Notes under the pieces: generated by a model | Databases searched by the model: none | Seen by the model: the letters and a program-made list of their open reading frames with translations, nothing else | Told to the model about the DNA's origin: nothing | Translations under genes and position numbers: made by a program | Assembly: GCA_022577435.1 (NCBI GenBank) | Contig: JAKOON010000014.1 | Span: 1,014,501 to 1,078,500, forward strand | Reading direction: 5' to 3' | Length of the DNA stretch: 64,000 bases | Origin: Embiotoca jacksoni | Lineage: Eukaryota > Chordata > Actinopteri > Embiotocidae | Shown: positions 61,226 to 64,000 of the stretch, piece by piece | Numbering within the stretch: position 1 is the first letter of the stretch | Layout: each line of letters begins with the position of its first letter

Positions 61226-62769
61226 CTATCTCACATTTTGCTGTAGCAGACCGGTTGTGTCTATTTCACGCTTTGCCATAATACTGGGTCGCTCAGAGGA
61301 ATAAAAGGTCGGAGACCCCTGCTGGACGCTCTGTACGGATTTCACATCAATACTGACATCAAGATCATTCCAGCGGTCTGAAAAATCAAAAAGGACAGAA
61401 GTTTCCACGACTTTAAATCACGTCCGAGTCGAAGGTTCGAGTGGCTCGAAAAGTCATGAATCTTGTTTAACCAGTTTGAAACGGATCAAATGGACAATAT
61501 TTTGTATGTTTTTTAGTTTGATTTGAGACATTTCAACAGCCTGTTCAGCGTCTACATCACAAGAAGGATGTTCAGCAGGTGTTTGTTTTAACAGATGTCT
61601 AAATTAGAGACATTTCTAACTATAATTATCACTTGTTGTTCGGCTTCTCAGACATGAACTCATCCTCCTCTCTGTTTATGGCAGCTGTAAAGAGGAAGAG
61701 TTGTAAACAGCAGCAGAGATTGTGCGGGTCATATATTGTCATTGTGGCCTTCGTTACTTAATACAAGACTGGAAAATTATTATAGCAGCTGAGATCAAAG
61801 CATTCCAGGTAAAGTGTGTGATATGCAGCAGGAATGCAGCTCACCTGAGCAAACACCGGACTCACTGCCGCTACTAGCAAATAATAATAGAAGTGAAACA
61901 AGAAAGTTCAGCGACACAACTCTGCTTTTTGTCTGCCTCTGTGTACAAATGAACCCTCGTATAGGATGCTCTTTTTGTCTGTCTCACAGCTTATCTGCCG
62001 TACTCTGGTGGTTTTTTTTTTTTGCAGCGGGTTGCGAAGGACCGACCAGGTGTCATCTATCAAAACAATCTGCTCTCAGAGGGAAACCTGCTATTAACTG
62101 ATAAGAGTCTGGCCTCGCTGGGGTGTAATGGGTCCCACTTGAGTTCCTTTTTTTTTTTTTTTTTCTCGGAGTATTGTCCTACAGCGAGGCCACCTCCAAG
62201 ACAAACCCCGCTCGGTGACCGCTCTCCGTTTCACTGCTGCCCGTTCTGAAGAAACAACGGTCGCTTCACACCAACACCAGCTCTTCAAACTCAGTGGAGC
62301 CGCTGAGGTGATATTTCAATTCCTCTGCAGCCGCCACAGCCAAGTCAGGGTTATTTTATATGAATAACTTATGAGAAATTCTGTTTAAACATATTATTAT
62401 CTCACTAAATTATCACTATTATTACATTTTAAAGGAAATAACAACCTGTGGCTGCAGGTTTCCATAATTTATTTTAGTGTAAGATCTCTTAAGAGATATA
62501 AAATTAATAAGTTCAGTCTTAAACAGGAAAAGTGTGTTTTAATAAAACTAAACGATCGTTTGGTGGCTTTTTATGTTTTAGCTCTGGTTTTAAATGTCTT
62601 ATTAAATGGAGAAAAAACACACAAAGGGTCAACTGATGTAAAATTACTACCCGTCTTCCCCTACCAAAACATAAATTGTATACATACGACATGCAACAGT
62701 ACATACTTTGTAAGGGCAGCTGCAGTACGTACTAAAGGTAAAAACACGATATAAACCGTATTTATCATT

Positions 62770-62960
62770 TGCATAGACTTTATATAAAAGTGTTCATAGC
62801 TTCTGGGTCTGAAAAGTGAAACCAATGCAGAAGTGTCTTCAGCTGCAATACCAGCGAGTGCCACTAGAGGTCGGCTCCAAAAAGCCTCCGGCTCCATAGA
62901 CCTCCCATTCAACTTCAATGAATCCGTCCAGCCGCCACCAGACCTCAGTTACTACGGCAA
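62770..62960. repeat. Fish dispersed-repeat fragment
   Basis: Contains CATAGACTTTATATAAAAG, TGCCACTAGAGGTCGGCTCC and GGCTCCATAGACCTCCCATT. This combination is familiar from abundant short fish repeats with an ATAGACTTTATATAAA end; family not named. Confidence 0.45.
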
Positions 62961-63269
62961 CTACAGATCACAATAAAGTAAATATGGCTCATATTAGGCT
63001 ACATCATCACCACATCAGGATACAGCTGCCATGATAATAGACAGTAATGAATGATAAAAGATTAAAAGATGCAAGAGTTTATCGAGACTGGGACATTGGG
63101 AATTAAAACAAATCTGGAATAAACCACTGGAACATCTGGAAATAATTCACATTTTACTCCAAATTAAACGCAGCCATTACATCTTCCCGACTTACGTAAG
63201 CACTTGTAAATAAAATGGACAACGAATAACCAAAAATTCAGTAATAAAAATCATATTAAAAGGAGAATG

Positions 63270-63960
63270 AAGAAAGCTTGTTGCGGCTTGAGAGAGTTGA
63301 AGTTTGCTCATCAACCGCGAGCTGACATTACAATCCAGCGGAGTGATAATTAATTAGGTCTAAATGTCATCATCATAATTGAGATTGTTTGTGATCTGTG
63401 CTTGTTTTTGTCTTCATCGCTCAACGCAGACGGACTCGAAGGACATATTTCTGTCTCCGATGAGGATATATTCACGGTTATCTCGCGCTGGACTGCAGAT
63501 GAGGAAGAGCTCCCTTTTCCTTTCTCTTCCGGCAGCTCTTCCTCGTTGAAGCCATCTGCGGGAATGCTGCCAGAATGACCCACCAGAGATTGACGGAGGT
63601 TAAGCTCCCATAATCAATATGACACTGCTAAGTGCCCTTTGATTGAGCTGCACGCCGCGTAAAAGGACATTTCTGTGTGCCCGGCTGCTCCCGCCTCCAA
63701 GAAATGCAGCATTTGTCCAAAGCTAAACGGTCTTCTGAATGTCATTGTCACGGGTACATTAACTTTTATATGAGTCTGGGAGACGGACTCGAAGTGAGGA
63801 TGAACGGCCATTTTTCATTAGCGCGGCTGCTCGGTGCCATTAAGGGCGCCGTCAGTCGGCCGGGGACGGAGACGGTTTTTGCGTGAGCGCGGCTGGAGAT
63901 TTCACTCGAGGAGCCGGCGGCGGCTACATTTGCCGGTGTGAAACCCCCCGTGTCACTAGG
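63270..63960. promoter_or_regulatory. Candidate conserved noncoding element K
   Basis: Nearly 700 bases of complex, repeat-free DNA at the right edge. It includes GGAGTGATAATTAATTAGG, GTCACGGGTACATTAAC and GGTGCCATTAAGGGCGCCG. The 13-mer GACGGACTCGAAG occurs twice, near 63,429 and 63,783. It may belong to a larger block continuing outside the window. Confidence 0.3.
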
Positions 63961-64000
63961 CAACTGGATCTGATGGCTCCTTTGTTTGGGGTGAAAGGTT

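Larger units (their letters stand above)
59100..61310 (+). mobile_element. GCGTGAAAG-type repeat, copy 3, split by a LINE
   Basis: The left part (59,100-59,304) starts GGCGTGAAAGTTACACGTTTT and ends CACGCCTAGACAGGCCAAAGCGTGG, CTATGCCAG. The right part (about 61,226-61,310) resumes with CTATCTCACATTTTGCTGTAG and CAGACCGG. Copy 2 at 35.9 kb has the two parts joined (GCGTGACTATTCCACGTTTTG), which fixes the LINE insertion point. Confidence 0.65.
35782..64000 (-). other. zbtb16: Probable 5' zbtb16 intron continuing past the window
   Basis: No zinc-finger, BTB or other recognised exon was seen in this 28 kb. It contains two LINE tails with 19-bp arrays, a decayed LINE end, dispersed repeats, many microsatellites and several complex blocks listed separately. 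The stretches 38,200-40,000, 42,850-44,450, 47,150-49,150, 49,900-50,650, 53,100-54,250, 57,900-59,050 and 61,400-62,750 hold nothing I could identify beyond AT-rich DNA, homopolymers and G-rich patches. That it is intron is inferred from the missing upstream exons. Confidence 0.6.

Overview
The window is teleost fish nuclear DNA. Both serotonin-receptor genes have typical vertebrate GT-AG exon/intron structure, the noncoding DNA is crowded with microsatellites and fish-type repeats, and the gene order matches the vertebrate block HTR3B - HTR3A - ZBTB16 (human 11q23). No species call is made. Two complete genes and the 3' part of a third are supported. All exon borders were placed by hand from splice signals and reading phase, and the phases close exactly.

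Layout: 1-2,375 is upstream DNA with a CpG-dense patch and GT/G-run duplications. 2,376-7,515 (+) is htr3b, 9 exons, 455 aa. 7,516-10,377 is an AT-rich spacer. 10,378-14,695 (+) is htr3a, 9 exons, 493 aa. 14,696-about 19,300 is intergenic with decayed fish repeats. About 19,300-25,236 is the probable long 3' UTR/downstream region of zbtb16; it contains an unexplained coding-like terminal exon (minus strand, 24,758-24,877) and a GC-rich 20-bp minisatellite. 25,237-35,781 (-) holds the last three coding exons of zbtb16 (PLZF), encoding zinc fingers 4-9. 35,782-64,000 is most simply zbtb16 intron; no further exon was found, and the BTB domain and zinc fingers 1-3 should lie beyond the right edge.

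htr3a and htr3b encode Cys-loop subunits that in vertebrates assemble as homomeric (A) or heteromeric (A+B) serotonin-gated cation channels. The A gene keeps the known ligand-binding aromatics and a basic MA-helix triad; the B gene has non-basic residues there, as expected of the high-conductance partner. zbtb16 is an unrelated BTB/zinc-finger repressor gene held in the same block. It is tail-to-tail with htr3a, whereas in human all three genes point the same way.

The most unusual structure is a family of three 5'-truncated L2-type LINE tails (about 27.8, 37.5 and 59.3 kb, all + strand). Each carries a 19-bp satellite inside the C-terminal end of the reverse-transcriptase ORF, with 43, 16 and 73 units. 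Two of the three are nested inside other mobile elements; one host element ends only about 31 bp from a zbtb16 splice donor. Several intronic blocks look like conserved noncoding regulatory DNA, but this can only be tested by alignment.
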